Source: Oscillospiraceae bacterium (GTDB lineage: Bacteria; Bacillota; Clostridia; Oscillospirales; Acutalibacteraceae). Taken from it: a stretch of 64,000 bases of DNA. Below the pieces are notes generated by a model. It saw only the letters and a program-made list of their open reading frames with translations, had not been told where the DNA came from and did no database searches. Both the position numbers and the translations under genes were made by a program. Location of the stretch: assembly GCA_015066635.1 (NCBI GenBank), contig SVOA01000002.1, forward strand, positions 1 through 64,000, written 5' to 3'. Below, in pieces: positions 42,577 to 52,255 of this stretch (positions are counted from its first letter, which is position 1; the number at the start of each line of letters is the position of its first letter).

Positions 42577-43383
42577 TCAGTTCTTTTCGCTGATAATTCT
42601 GTCGATATATTTCTTGGTATCCTCTGCCCAGGCATAACCTGTCATATATTCGCCGCGGTAATCTGTTGACGCTGCGTCATAGTGCTTTAACAGATTGTAG
42701 TAGTCGCAGTCGAATTTTGACATATCTGCGCTTCTCTGATTGCGCACATCTATAAGAATATCGCTTATACCTGCATCCGACAGCGCAACTCTCAGGCTTT
42801 TGAGCACCTTTCTGAAAAGCGACTGAACCGTCTCGTCATAATTTCTGTCGGGCCACAGAACGGTAATTGCATTCTCCGTGCTTACACTTCCTCCCCTTCT
42901 GTCAACAAGCAGAGCGAGAAGCTCCTTTGACTTTGACGAGGAGAAATAAACGGGCTTGTCGTCAACGAAAACATCAAAGTAACCGAAGGTTTTGATAAAT
43001 ACGCCCGATTTTGCTGTCGGCTGTACCGAGGGTTGTGCTTTAAGAAGCTCTTTTTTGACCATCTCGGCGGAAAACGGCTTTAAAACATAACCTATCGCAT
43101 TTACGCCGAATGCCTCAAAGGCATACTCCTTAAAGCCCGTAACAAAGATAATCTTGATTTCGGGTCTTATGCGCGTAAGTCTTTTTGCGAGTTCAAGTCC
43201 CGACATAACAGGCATCTCGATATCGAGAAACGCAACGTCCGTGTCGCCGCCTACCGCAACGTATTCAAGCGCGTCGGCAGGGTTTGAAAACGCTTTGAAC
43301 GAGTCAACCTCGTTGAATTTTACGCAAATATCCTCCATATCCTCAAGAACGAGTCTTTCATCATCTACCGCAATTACATTCAT
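42577..43383 (-). CDS. Response regulator with winged-helix and BTAD-like output
   Basis: Protein of 268 residues. The receiver domain (about 1-120) has the acidic pair in VDDE, phosphoacceptor Asp in FLDIEMPVMSG and the switch Lys in LKPF. The C-terminal half begins FGYFDVFVDDKPVYFSSSKSKELLALLVDRRGG, a winged-helix domain like those of SARP-type regulators, followed by a short helical BTAD-like part. This is uncommon for partners of LytS-type kinases, which usually carry LytTR domains. Its ATG overlaps the kinase stop (ATGA), so the two form a coupled pair. Targets are unknown. Confidence 0.85.
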   Translation of the reverse strand: MNVIAVDDERLVLEDMEDICVKFNEVDSFKAFSNPADALEYVAVGGDTDVAFLDIEMPVMSGLELAKRLTRIRPEIKIIFVTGFKEYAFEAFGVNAIGYVLKPFSAEMVKKELLKAQPSVQPTAKSGVFIKTFGYFDVFVDDKPVYFSSSKSKELLALLVDRRGGSVSTENAITVLWPDRNYDETVQSLFRKVLKSLRVALSDAGISDILIDVRNQRSADMSKFDCDYYNLLKHYDAASTDYRGEYMTGYAWAEDTKKYIDRIISEKN

Positions 43384-45356
43384 ATTTCCATTTCCTCCAA
43401 TGCTATTGTTTTTTCCTGAAATTCAAGACTCTCCTGAAGAGTCTTTACATTTTTATCTTTCGGAAGGGTTATTACGACCTTGCTTCCCTTACCGGGTTCG
43501 CTCTGAATATCGACCTCGGCGTTCATTATGACCTCAAGTCTTTCCTTGACGTTCTTTATGCCGACATGAGAGCGCTTATCATCCTTCATTTTAAGTGCCT
43601 TTACTACATCAAAGCCTACTCCGTCATCCTCAACAGTCAGATAATAATTGTACTTGTCCTCGTCGGTAATAATAGTTACCGAACCTCCCTCCGCCTTTTT
43701 GGTAACGCCGTGCTTTATGGCATTCTCGACTATGGGCTGAACGCTAAGCGTCGGAACGTAAAATTCATCCGTTCCTATCTCATAGAAAACATCAAGCTTG
43801 TCTCCGAAACGAAGCTGCTCTATGTTACAGTAGTGCTTGATATGGGCAAGTTCCTCGGAGAAGGGTATCGGGTCGGTCTTGGTAAGCGAATCCATATTTC
43901 CCCTTAGATACATCGAAAAGTCTATAACCGCTTTTTCGGCTTTTTCGGGGTCTTTCCTTATAAGAGACTTGATTGTGTTAAGCGCGTTATACATAAAGTG
44001 CGGCTGAATCTGCGAGAGCATAAGCGAGGTATTCGCCTTCTCAAGTTCAATTTCAAACTTCTCTGCCTGAATAGCAAATTCAAACAGTTTCTTTATACGC
44101 AGCGCGTGAATTATCGCCGTGAAAATTACAAACAGCAGGAAGCATACAGGCATAACCGACGAGCAATTTGCATGGATGATTCCGTTTGTAAAGAAAACAT
44201 CTATCAGAACTCCGACAACAATGAATATGTAAGACAGCAGATACAGTCTCGCGTAGTCGGTCTTTTTGACAATTTCGATACAAAGCTTGTTTATGATGTA
44301 AATATCTATTATAACCGAAACCAGCTGAAGAAGCAGGTGGTAATAGGCGTTGAAAACCGTGTCGGGGAAGAAATTGACTCCGAGCGAAAGTACAAGGAAA
44401 ATCGCGCTGAAAAGCACATAAACGTTATCGGCGACCTTGATTTTGACATTTTTTGTAATATATATAAGAGCCGTCAGCTTGATGATAAAGGTCAGCACAA
44501 ATGAGAACGTTCCTATGACGTCATAGCTTATGTCGCCGAAAAACTTCTGCATTACAGCAAAGCCCTCATTGGTAAGGAAAAGCCGCAGAAGCAGAATAAA
44601 CGAAAGTACGGGAAGCCAAAGAGAATAAAGGTCTCTGTTGACCGTATATTTAAGAACTATAAAAATAACGGCGCAGGAAAAGACTATTCCGCAAACAAGA
44701 AATCTGAAAGCGACGCTCATGCTCTGCCTTGCATTAGCCGACGAGTAGTCCGACATCTGCACGGGCATATAAAGTCCGAGGTTGTTCTGAGTTCGGGTTT
44801 CGACTGCAAGTCTGTAAACGCCGTCCTTCTGAAGCGTAAAGGGCAAATCGTTGTGTGCCGCCTCTGTCCATATATCTTCGCCGGAAAGGTTGCCGTTATA
44901 TGAAACAAGTACGTCGTTTATGTAAATTCTGTATGCGCTCGGAATATTCTTGATAAACATACTCAGAAATTCGTCGCTGTTGACGTTTTTTATATAGCAT
45001 ACATAGGATGCCTTGTCTCTCGGTATAAAACCGTTACCTGCAACAGCATCGTACCATGAGAACGGGATATCGAGCACAGCACTCGCCTCGCCGTCAGTTC
45101 CGCCCTCGCTGACAACAAGCGCATCTTTATAGATATACCACTTGCCGTTGAGATACGCGGTATCTCCGCCCTCAAAATCGTAGTCCGACAGGTCAAAGAT
45201 TATATCGTCCTCCTGCGGCGCAGACTTTGAGTAAAAGGACATATTGCCGAAGAACACCGTACCTGCAATGCTGAGAATTACGGCGGCAAGAATTATCAGA
45301 GTCATAAGATTGGTGCGCCGTACATTTTTATTCTTTTGAGACTTCTGTTTCAACAC
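43380..45356 (-). CDS. Sensor histidine kinase with 7TMR-DISM input
   Basis: Membrane kinase of 658 residues. A first helix (about 17-40) leads to an extracellular beta-rich domain (about 45-205) resembling a carbohydrate-binding 7TMR-DISM extracellular domain. Seven transmembrane helices follow (about 210-420). The cytoplasmic part is of the LytS/YehU type: phosphoacceptor His in LSQIQPHFMYNALNTIKSL, then a HATPase with VQPIVENAIKHGV, VEDDGVGFD and HVGIKNVKERLEVI. The start is GTG at 45356 with AAGGGGG upstream. It is encoded before its regulator. The ligand may be a sugar or cell-wall fragment; that is inference from the domain type. Confidence 0.88.
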   Translation of the reverse strand: MLKQKSQKNKNVRRTNLMTLIILAAVILSIAGTVFFGNMSFYSKSAPQEDDIIFDLSDYDFEGGDTAYLNGKWYIYKDALVVSEGGTDGEASAVLDIPFSWYDAVAGNGFIPRDKASYVCYIKNVNSDEFLSMFIKNIPSAYRIYINDVLVSYNGNLSGEDIWTEAAHNDLPFTLQKDGVYRLAVETRTQNNLGLYMPVQMSDYSSANARQSMSVAFRFLVCGIVFSCAVIFIVLKYTVNRDLYSLWLPVLSFILLLRLFLTNEGFAVMQKFFGDISYDVIGTFSFVLTFIIKLTALIYITKNVKIKVADNVYVLFSAIFLVLSLGVNFFPDTVFNAYYHLLLQLVSVIIDIYIINKLCIEIVKKTDYARLYLLSYIFIVVGVLIDVFFTNGIIHANCSSVMPVCFLLFVIFTAIIHALRIKKLFEFAIQAEKFEIELEKANTSLMLSQIQPHFMYNALNTIKSLIRKDPEKAEKAVIDFSMYLRGNMDSLTKTDPIPFSEELAHIKHYCNIEQLRFGDKLDVFYEIGTDEFYVPTLSVQPIVENAIKHGVTKKAEGGSVTIITDEDKYNYYLTVEDDGVGFDVVKALKMKDDKRSHVGIKNVKERLEVIMNAEVDIQSEPGKGSKVVITLPKDKNVKTLQESLEFQEKTIALEEMEI

Positions 45357-45386
45357 CGTAACCCCCTTTATAAATTATATGAAATA

Positions 45387-45415
45387 ATTATATATTATTT
45401 TTTACAATAAAACAA
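45387..45415 (-). promoter_or_regulatory. Putative promoter of the two-component operon
   Basis: Minus strand TTGTTT (45410-45415), 17-base spacer, TATAAT (45387-45392). Confidence 0.5.
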
Positions 45416-45435
45416 GGGTTTTTATCCTTTCTCGG

Positions 45436-45464
45436 TTGACAATATTTAATTATAAATGTATAAT
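45436..45464 (+). promoter_or_regulatory. Consensus promoter of the alaS operon
   Basis: TTGACA (45436-45441), 17-base spacer, TATAAT (45459-45464): a full sigma-A consensus. The leader to alaS is only about 45 bases, too short for a T-box. Confidence 0.85.
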
Positions 45465-45515
45465 TTTTAAGTTAAATTGGATATTTATGTTTAAATAGAT
45501 TAAGGAGAATTTTAT

Positions 45516-48158
45516 ATGGAATGGACAGGTCTTAACGAGTTAAGAGAAAAATATCTCGAATTTTTCGAGAGCAAGGGACATCTGAGGCTGGAGAGCTTTT
45601 CGCTCATCCCTAATAACGACAAGAGCCTTTTGCTCATAAACTCGGGTATGGCTCCGATGAAAAAATATTTTACAGGCGAGATTACTCCCCCCAGCAAAAG
45701 GGTAACCACATGTCAGAAATGCATCCGTACTCCCGACATTGAGAATGTCGGCAAAACCGCAAGGCACGGAACATATTTTGAAATGCTCGGTAATTTCTCC
45801 TTCGGCGATTACTTCAAAAAAGAGGTTATCCCGTGGGCTTGGGAATTCTGCACCGAGGTTATCAAAATGGACCCCGAAAGGCTTTATATCAGCGTTTATA
45901 CGGATGATGACGAAGCTTATGACATCTGGACAAAGGAAATCGGCGTTAAGCCCGACCACATGGTGCGCTTCGGCAAGGAGGACAATTTCTGGGAGCACGG
46001 CGCAGGTCCCTGCGGTCCCTGCTCTGAGATTTACTATGACAGAGGCGAAAAATACGGATGCGGCAAGCCCGACTGCAAGGTCGGCTGCGAATGCGACAGA
46101 TACATTGAATTCTGGAATCTTGTTTTCACTCAGTTTGAGAATGACGGAAACAACAATTATTCACGCCTTGACCATCCCAACATTGATACGGGTATGGGAC
46201 TTGAAAGACTTGCCTGCATCACTCAGGACGTTGATAACCTCTTTGAGGTTGACACCGTTCAGAATATAATGAAGCATATTATCAGACTTGCGGGCATCAA
46301 TTATCACGACGACTCCAAAAAGGACGTTTCTCTGCGTGTTATTACCGACCACATCAGAAGTACTACAATGATGATAGGAGACGGCGTTATGCCGTCAAAC
46401 GAGGGCAGAGGCTACGTTTTGCGCAGACTTTTAAGGAGAGCCGCAAGACACGGCAGACTTCTCGGCATAGACGGCACCTTCCTCTCGGAGGTTGCCGACA
46501 CGGTTATCAACGAGAATAAAAACGCCTATCCCTCGCTTGCGGAAAAAAGAGATTTCATTATCAACGTTATAAAGGCCGAGGAAGAAAGCTTTGCAAAGAC
46601 CATTGACTCGGGACTTATGATTTTTAATCAGATGATAGAGAATCTCGGCTCCGACACTCTCAGCGGCGACGATGCTTTCAAGCTTTCCGACACCTACGGC
46701 TTCCCGATAGACCTCACAAAAGAATTGCTTGAGGAAAAAGGCTTAAAGGTTGATGAGGAGCGTTTCAGAGAACTTGTCAACGAGCAGAAATTAAGAGCGC
46801 GCGCCGCACACAAGGGCGCCGGCGCAGAGGCTTGGGAAGGCTCGGACAATGCAGTTAAGGGACTTGAAAAAACCGAATTTGTCGGCTATACCTCGCTTAA
46901 CTGCGACACGGTCATCAAGGCTGTAATCGTTGAAGGAGAGCAAAAGGAATTTGCTTCATCGTCAGACAGCATTACACTTGTGCTTGACAGAACTCCCTTC
47001 TATGCGGAAAGCGGCGGTCAGGTCGGAGATGTCGGTCTTATCAAGGGCAGCGGTTTTATCTTTGAAGTTGAAAACACAACCAAAACCCATGACGGAGTTG
47101 TACTCCACCACGGTATAATAAAAGACGGAGAATCCGTTTCGGCAGGCGAAAGCGTTTCGGCGCAGGTTGATGCCGAAACGAGAAACGCAACAAAGAGAAA
47201 CCATACTGCAGCACATCTGCTTCAGGCAGCGCTGCGCAAAGTACTCGGCACTCACGTTGAGCAGGCAGGTCAGCTTGTAAATGCTGACGAGTGCCGCTTT
47301 GACTTCACTCATTTCTCGGCTCTGACGGACGACGAGCTCAGGACTGTTGAGAATACCGTAAACGAAATAATTATGTCGGCAATTCCCGTTGAGACAAAGG
47401 AAATGCCCATTGACGAGGCAAAGAAGCTCGGCGCTATGGCGCTTTTCGGTGAAAAATACGGCGACATAGTCAGAGTAGTAAAGGCAGGAGATTTCTCCAC
47501 CGAGCTGTGCGGCGGCACACATGCAGAGAATACGGGTAACCTCGGACTTTTCAAAATTGTTTCCGAGTCCTCCGTTGCATCGGGAATACGCAGAATTACA
47601 GCCGTAACAGGCTTTAACACAATGAAATATATTTACAGGGAAAATGCCCGTATTGCAGACACGGCTGCTGCGCTGAAGGTTTCCAACATTGCCGATATTA
47701 CTTCAAAGGCAATAGCACTTGTTGCGGAATTAAAGGACACTCAGAAGGAGCTTGATTCACTCAAGGCAGAGCTTGCGGGAAATCTCGCAAAGGACCTTGT
47801 TTCGGATGCAAAGCAGGTCGGCAGCGTTAAGCTTATATGCAAATTCGTTGACGGTCTTGACGCCAACGGACTGCGTGAAATGGGCGACAAAGCCAAGCAG
47901 CAGGCAGAGAATATCGTTGCGGTATTCGCCACCTCAAACGAGGAAAAGGGCACCTGCAGCTTCTGCTGTGCAGCTGATGAAAAGGCTGTTGCAAACGGCG
48001 CTCACGCAGGTAACATTGTCCGTGAGGTTGCCCGTATCGCAGGCGGCTCGGGCGGCGGAAAGCCCGACAGCGCCATGGCAGGTGCAAAGGATATTTCAAA
48101 AATCGGCGAGGCTCTTGCAGGCGCCGAGGAAATAGTCAGAAATATGGTAAAGGAGTAA
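45516..48158 (+). CDS. alaS: Alanyl-tRNA synthetase
   Basis: Class II synthetase of 880 residues that charges tRNA(Ala). The catalytic core shows SGMAPMKKYFTG, FEMLGNFSFGDYFKKE and the TGMGLERLACITQ motif 3 region. The editing domain shows RNHTAAHLL and GGTHAENTG with the zinc-binding Cys/His residues. A C-terminal C-Ala domain ends the protein (GGSGGGKPDSAMAG). Full length. ATG with AAGGAG upstream. It heads the plus-strand operon alaS-hit-comEC-holA-RNase M5-like. Confidence 0.98.
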   Translation: MEWTGLNELREKYLEFFESKGHLRLESFSLIPNNDKSLLLINSGMAPMKKYFTGEITPPSKRVTTCQKCIRTPDIENVGKTARHGTYFEMLGNFSFGDYFKKEVIPWAWEFCTEVIKMDPERLYISVYTDDDEAYDIWTKEIGVKPDHMVRFGKEDNFWEHGAGPCGPCSEIYYDRGEKYGCGKPDCKVGCECDRYIEFWNLVFTQFENDGNNNYSRLDHPNIDTGMGLERLACITQDVDNLFEVDTVQNIMKHIIRLAGINYHDDSKKDVSLRVITDHIRSTTMMIGDGVMPSNEGRGYVLRRLLRRAARHGRLLGIDGTFLSEVADTVINENKNAYPSLAEKRDFIINVIKAEEESFAKTIDSGLMIFNQMIENLGSDTLSGDDAFKLSDTYGFPIDLTKELLEEKGLKVDEERFRELVNEQKLRARAAHKGAGAEAWEGSDNAVKGLEKTEFVGYTSLNCDTVIKAVIVEGEQKEFASSSDSITLVLDRTPFYAESGGQVGDVGLIKGSGFIFEVENTTKTHDGVVLHHGIIKDGESVSAGESVSAQVDAETRNATKRNHTAAHLLQAALRKVLGTHVEQAGQLVNADECRFDFTHFSALTDDELRTVENTVNEIIMSAIPVETKEMPIDEAKKLGAMALFGEKYGDIVRVVKAGDFSTELCGGTHAENTGNLGLFKIVSESSVASGIRRITAVTGFNTMKYIYRENARIADTAAALKVSNIADITSKAIALVAELKDTQKELDSLKAELAGNLAKDLVSDAKQVGSVKLICKFVDGLDANGLREMGDKAKQQAENIVAVFATSNEEKGTCSFCCAADEKAVANGAHAGNIVREVARIAGGSGGGKPDSAMAGAKDISKIGEALAGAEEIVRNMVKE

Positions 48159-48162
48159 TTAT

Positions 48163-48498
48163 ATGGACTGCATTTTTTGTAAAATTGCCGATGGCTCTAT
48201 CCCTTCAGGCAAGGTTTATGAGGACGATTTAATTCTCTGCTTCAAGGATATAAATCCTCAGGCAGAGGTACATGCGCTTGTTATTCCCAAGCAGCATATT
48301 GCCTCGGTCAACGGGATTACTGCGGAGAATTCCGATACCGTAAAGCATATTTTTGAGAAAATTCCCGAAATCGCCAAGCTCCTCGGAGTCAATGATTACA
48401 GAGTAATCAGCAACTGCGGAGAGGGTGCAGGACAGACGGTTATGCACCTGCACTTTCACATTTTAAGCGGAAGCAACCTCGGCGAAAGACTTGTATAA
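48163..48498 (+). CDS. HIT-family (histidine triad) nucleotide-binding protein
   Basis: Protein of 111 residues with the full HIT fold: CIFCKIADGSIPSGKVYED at the N-terminus and the triad HLHFHILSG (HxHxH) at the C-terminus. HinT-type members hydrolyse nucleoside phosphoramidates and acyl-adenylates, so the position 4 bases after alaS may reflect clean-up of aminoacyl-AMP; that link is inference. Its ribosome site AAAGGAGT overlaps the end of alaS. Confidence 0.95.
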   Translation: MDCIFCKIADGSIPSGKVYEDDLILCFKDINPQAEVHALVIPKQHIASVNGITAENSDTVKHIFEKIPEIAKLLGVNDYRVISNCGEGAGQTVMHLHFHILSGSNLGERLV

Positions 48499-48501
48499 AA
48501 A

Positions 48502-50571
48502 GTGAAACGGCCGTTTGCCGTAATCGGCTTTACAATGCTCGGCGCAATGTTCGAGCTGTGCAGAATAAACAGTTTAAAAGTGACGCTTGCCGTACTTGCT
48601 ACGGCTTTTGTCGCTTTTATTATTTTACTTTTAATCAAGCCGTTAAGAAACAAAAAGGCGCTTGCTTTGTTTCTTGCTTCTGTTGCACTCTCTGCCGCTT
48701 TGACGGCTTTTCACGCCGCGCGCGTTGAGCAAAACATAACAGAATATGCCGACAAAAGGATAACCGCTGTCGGCACTCTTGCGGAGCTTCCGTATAAAGC
48801 CTACGGGCACAATTATTATATTATAAAGACCTCGCGAATAGGTAACGAACACAAGAGAATCAAGCTGCGTGTTTCCTCGCTTGACTCTCTCGACATAGAG
48901 CCGACAGACGAAATAAGGGTAACGCTTAACACTCAGCTTCTCGGCGGAGACGACGGGGAATACCTCGGCTACTGCAAATCGGAGAATTTGTATCTGTCGG
49001 GTTATCTCGGCTACAATGCCTCATGCGATATTGCAAAGGGATGCGACTTCTCCCCGTTTCAGCTTATACTTATGCTCAAGCGGAGCATATCGGGCTATGT
49101 GATGTCATCTCTGCCGAATTCTTACGGCGGAGTACTCTGTGCTCTGCTCACGGGCGACAGGCACACCGTTCCCGAGGTAATTAAAAACCGGCTCAGCGCA
49201 TCGGGTGTATTTCATCTGTTTGCGGTATCGGGACTTCATCTGAGCGTTTGGTCCGCGCTTCTGTACGAGGCGCTCAAAAAAGCGAGAGTCTCCGCATACA
49301 AACGGTCGGTTACCGTAATTATTTTCTGCATTGTATTCATACTTCTGACAGGAGCCAATCCGCCTGTCGTAAGGGCAGGCTTTATGATGATACTGTTTTA
49401 CTGCGGCTATCTGTTTTCCCGTCAGTCCGACGCGCTGAACTCCATAGGACTTGCAGTTTTGTGTATGCTCATACTCAACCCGTTTGCTTCGCTGAGCGCA
49501 AGTCTGTGGATGTCTGTACTTGCGACCGCGGGTATCATTACCGCCGCAGTTCCGTTTGTTTATTATCTGACAGAAAAGCTTGACAAAATTAACGGCATAC
49601 TGAAGTCTGCAGCAGTCTCTATTGCAACCGTTATGAGCGTAACCGTGTTTTCCTCGCTGTTTACCCTGCCCGTTTTCATATACTGCTTCGGCAGAGTTTC
49701 AACCGTGGGAATTGCCGCAAATCTCGTACTTGTCTTTGCGGGGTCGCTCGCGATGGAACTGTCGGGAACAGCCTTCCTTTTAAACGCCGTGTCCCTTGGC
49801 TTCCTTGCAAAGCCCGTAATAACTCTGGCAGGACTTCTGTCAAAATTTCTTACGGACACTTCGTCCCTGCTTGCAGATTTCCGCTATGCTCTTATCCCCG
49901 TCAGCTCAACCGTATCAAAAATCACTCTCGCAGTATGTGCTGCCGCCGTTATTCTGATATTCTTTATAAAGAAAAAGGACAGAAAGGTTCTGTTTTCTTC
50001 CTTGCTTGTCAGTTTCGTCCTGCTCTTATGTGTAAATGTATTTACCTTTACACTTGAAAACAGCAAACTGAAATTAGCCGTCATAAACACGGGGGAAGGC
50101 GTCGGCGTTGTTTTAAAGAATAAGGGCTTTACTGCCGTTGCCGATACGGCTTCGGGCAGTTTTGACGAGAATAAAATCAAACAGACGGTTTCGGACTTCT
50201 GTATCTCACGGCTTGATTATCTTTTACTCCCCTTGTGTAACGGCGACGCATATCTTGCGGACTGTTCGGTGCTTTGCGCCTATGAACCGAAAATTCTCGT
50301 CGTTCCCGAAAAGGGTATGCCGAAGGACACAAACGGAAACTATAAGGTCCTTAATACCGACAGAGAAAAAATAATCTTAATAAATGATGAAATAGCTTTG
50401 TCATCTGACGAAAAATGTGTTAAAATAGATTATAAAAAATTTTCTTTCCGCATTTTTGATGACGGCAGAATTATGCTGTCGGACGGCAGAGAGTATTCCG
50501 TACCGCAGGGAAAACGTGCCGAATTATTTACCGACGGAAATACCGATTTTGAAATAAAGGAGGCGAAGTGA
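48502..50571 (+). CDS. comEC: ComEC/Rec2 competence membrane protein with degenerate lactamase domain
   Basis: DNA-uptake channel homologue of 689 residues. An N-terminal OB-like extracellular part with DUF4131-type helices is followed by the Competence domain, with LLTGDRHTVPEVIKNRLSASGVFHLFAVSGLHLS near 215-250 and many transmembrane helices to about residue 510. The C-terminal 170 residues resemble the metallo-beta-lactamase domain (KLAVINTGEG...) but the metal motif HxDxDH is replaced by LCNGDAYLAD, so nuclease activity is unlikely. The start is GTG at 48502, 3 bases after the HIT gene. Other com genes are not in the window. Confidence 0.9.
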   Translation: MKRPFAVIGFTMLGAMFELCRINSLKVTLAVLATAFVAFIILLLIKPLRNKKALALFLASVALSAALTAFHAARVEQNITEYADKRITAVGTLAELPYKAYGHNYYIIKTSRIGNEHKRIKLRVSSLDSLDIEPTDEIRVTLNTQLLGGDDGEYLGYCKSENLYLSGYLGYNASCDIAKGCDFSPFQLILMLKRSISGYVMSSLPNSYGGVLCALLTGDRHTVPEVIKNRLSASGVFHLFAVSGLHLSVWSALLYEALKKARVSAYKRSVTVIIFCIVFILLTGANPPVVRAGFMMILFYCGYLFSRQSDALNSIGLAVLCMLILNPFASLSASLWMSVLATAGIITAAVPFVYYLTEKLDKINGILKSAAVSIATVMSVTVFSSLFTLPVFIYCFGRVSTVGIAANLVLVFAGSLAMELSGTAFLLNAVSLGFLAKPVITLAGLLSKFLTDTSSLLADFRYALIPVSSTVSKITLAVCAAAVILIFFIKKKDRKVLFSSLLVSFVLLLCVNVFTFTLENSKLKLAVINTGEGVGVVLKNKGFTAVADTASGSFDENKIKQTVSDFCISRLDYLLLPLCNGDAYLADCSVLCAYEPKILVVPEKGMPKDTNGNYKVLNTDREKIILINDEIALSSDEKCVKIDYKKFSFRIFDDGRIMLSDGREYSVPQGKRAELFTDGNTDFEIKEAK

Positions 50572-51611
50572 TGTCAGAATTAACCGAATACGAATTAAAA
50601 AAAGAACTCTCGGAAAACCGTCTGCGCACTTCGTATCTCATATACGGAAACGAGGCATATTTAAAGCAGCACTATGCCAACCTTATTGCAAAGAAGGCAG
50701 TAAGTGCGAATATGGAAGGCTTTAACCTTAGGAAATTTGACGCCGAAAACAACAATGACATAAACGAGCTTATCGAGTCAACAGACACTCTGCCGATTTT
50801 CTCCGAGCACAGCTGCACATTTATGAAAAACTTTCCGCTCGACAGTTTTTATTCAGCCGATAAGGAAGCCTTTGAAAACTGGATAAAGGATATGCCCGAA
50901 ACCACGGTTGCGGTTTTCTGGCAGGATACGGACGAAATAAATCCTCGAAAAAATGCAAAGTGGAAAAATGTCATTTCCGTTTTTACAAAGTATTCCGCCA
51001 GCGTTTGCCTCGACAAAATGGACCAGTCCTCTCTTGTCAAAACGGTTACGGGTGGACTTAAACGGCGCGGCTGTGAAATTCAGAGAGATACTGCGTTTTA
51101 TCTGGTAGATACGGTAGGCGACGACCTGAATTTGCTTTTAAACGAGGTTGAAAAGCTCGCCGCCTATAAAAAGGGCGGAGTTATCGAAAGAGCCGACATA
51201 GACGCGGTTTGTATAAAAAGTCTTGAGTCAAACGTTTTTGATTTATCAAAGGCAATTCTCTCAAGAAATCTGTCAAAGGCTCTGCTTATTAACGAAAAAC
51301 TTTTCGGCGACAGAGAAAGACCCGAAATGATACTCGGCGCACTTGCCGGCAGCTTCATTGACTTATACAGAGTCAAGGCTTCGCTGGAGGGCGGCAGAGA
51401 CGCGGAGTATTTAAAGGATATGTACGGCTACAAAAACACCGCCTTCCGTCTGCGCAACGCACAAAGAGACGCACGCAGACTCACAATGGTTCAGATTAAA
51501 AACTGTATTGCGCTTTTAAGCAAGGCTGACGGCGAATTAAAAAGTCTTGCCTCTGACGGAAAGATTATTATAGAAAAGCTCATTTATGAGCTGTACGAGC
51601 AAATTATTTAA
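50571..51611 (+). CDS. holA: DNA polymerase III delta subunit HolA
   Basis: Clamp-loader delta subunit of 346 residues that opens the sliding clamp. It shows the N-terminal AAA-like region (TSYLIYGNEAYLKQHYANLI), a middle with FDAENNNDINELIE and FWQDTDEI, and the C-terminal collar helices (LDLSKAILSRN-like and RLTMVQIKNCIALLSKADGELKS). ATG at 50571 overlaps the comEC TGA by one base and has AAAGGAGG 7 bases upstream; the GTG at 50568 is too close. The comEC-holA order is widespread in Bacillota. Confidence 0.95.
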   Translation: MSELTEYELKKELSENRLRTSYLIYGNEAYLKQHYANLIAKKAVSANMEGFNLRKFDAENNNDINELIESTDTLPIFSEHSCTFMKNFPLDSFYSADKEAFENWIKDMPETTVAVFWQDTDEINPRKNAKWKNVISVFTKYSASVCLDKMDQSSLVKTVTGGLKRRGCEIQRDTAFYLVDTVGDDLNLLLNEVEKLAAYKKGGVIERADIDAVCIKSLESNVFDLSKAILSRNLSKALLINEKLFGDRERPEMILGALAGSFIDLYRVKASLEGGRDAEYLKDMYGYKNTAFRLRNAQRDARRLTMVQIKNCIALLSKADGELKSLASDGKIIIEKLIYELYEQII

Positions 51612-51625
51612 AAGAAGCGTGAAAA

Positions 51626-52255
51626 ATGATTAAGATAGAACAAGCCGTCATTGTCGAGGGCAAGTATGACAAGATAAAGCTTGAGTCGATACTCGACACG
51701 GTTATTATTGCAACTGACGGCTTCGGTATTTTCAAGAACAGAGAAAAGCAGAAATTCATAAGAACTCTTGCGGAAAAAAGAGGTATTCTGATTCTTACCG
51801 ACAGCGACTCGGCAGGCTTTGTTATACGTTCCTTTTTAAGCGGAATTGTCAATCCCGACAGTATCACTCATGTATATATTCCCGATATTTTCGGCAAGGA
51901 AAAGAGAAAGTCTGAGCCGTCAAAGGAAGGAAAGTTAGGCGTTGAGGGCGTCAAAACAGAGGTAATACTCGAAGCGTTTAAAAAAGCGGGTATCATAGGC
52001 AAGGAAACGGACGGGAACGCTTCCGAGCGCAGAGAGGTTACAAAGACCGACCTTTATGAGGACGGTATAAGCGGCAAAAGCAATTCAAATCTCAAGCGCA
52101 GGGCTCTGCTTAAAAATCTCGGACTTCCCGAGAGGACAAGCGCCAACAGTATGCTGAAAATCATAAACACCTTTTTAAGCTATGAGGCGTATAAAAACGC
52201 AGTATCGCTTATTGATGCACAGTTCGGAGGCAAGGATGATGAAAAAAGCAATTAA
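51626..52255 (+). CDS. RNase M5-like TOPRIM protein
   Basis: Protein of 209 residues. The TOPRIM domain (about 1-100) has VIVEGKYDKIKLESI with the catalytic Glu and ILTDSDSAGF with the DxD. A C-terminal part like DUF4093 of RnmV (KTDLYEDGISGKSNSNLKR) follows. RNase M5 matures 5S rRNA. The sequence is more diverged from Bacillus RnmV than the rest of the operon is from its relatives, so a related maturase role is possible. ATG, 14 bases after holA. Confidence 0.8.
   Translation: MIKIEQAVIVEGKYDKIKLESILDTVIIATDGFGIFKNREKQKFIRTLAEKRGILILTDSDSAGFVIRSFLSGIVNPDSITHVYIPDIFGKEKRKSEPSKEGKLGVEGVKTEVILEAFKKAGIIGKETDGNASERREVTKTDLYEDGISGKSNSNLKRRALLKNLGLPERTSANSMLKIINTFLSYEAYKNAVSLIDAQFGGKDDEKSN

Noticed and set aside
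45465-45515. T-box or other riboswitch before alaS
   Set aside because: The leader is only about 45 bases and contains no T-box sequence or terminator.
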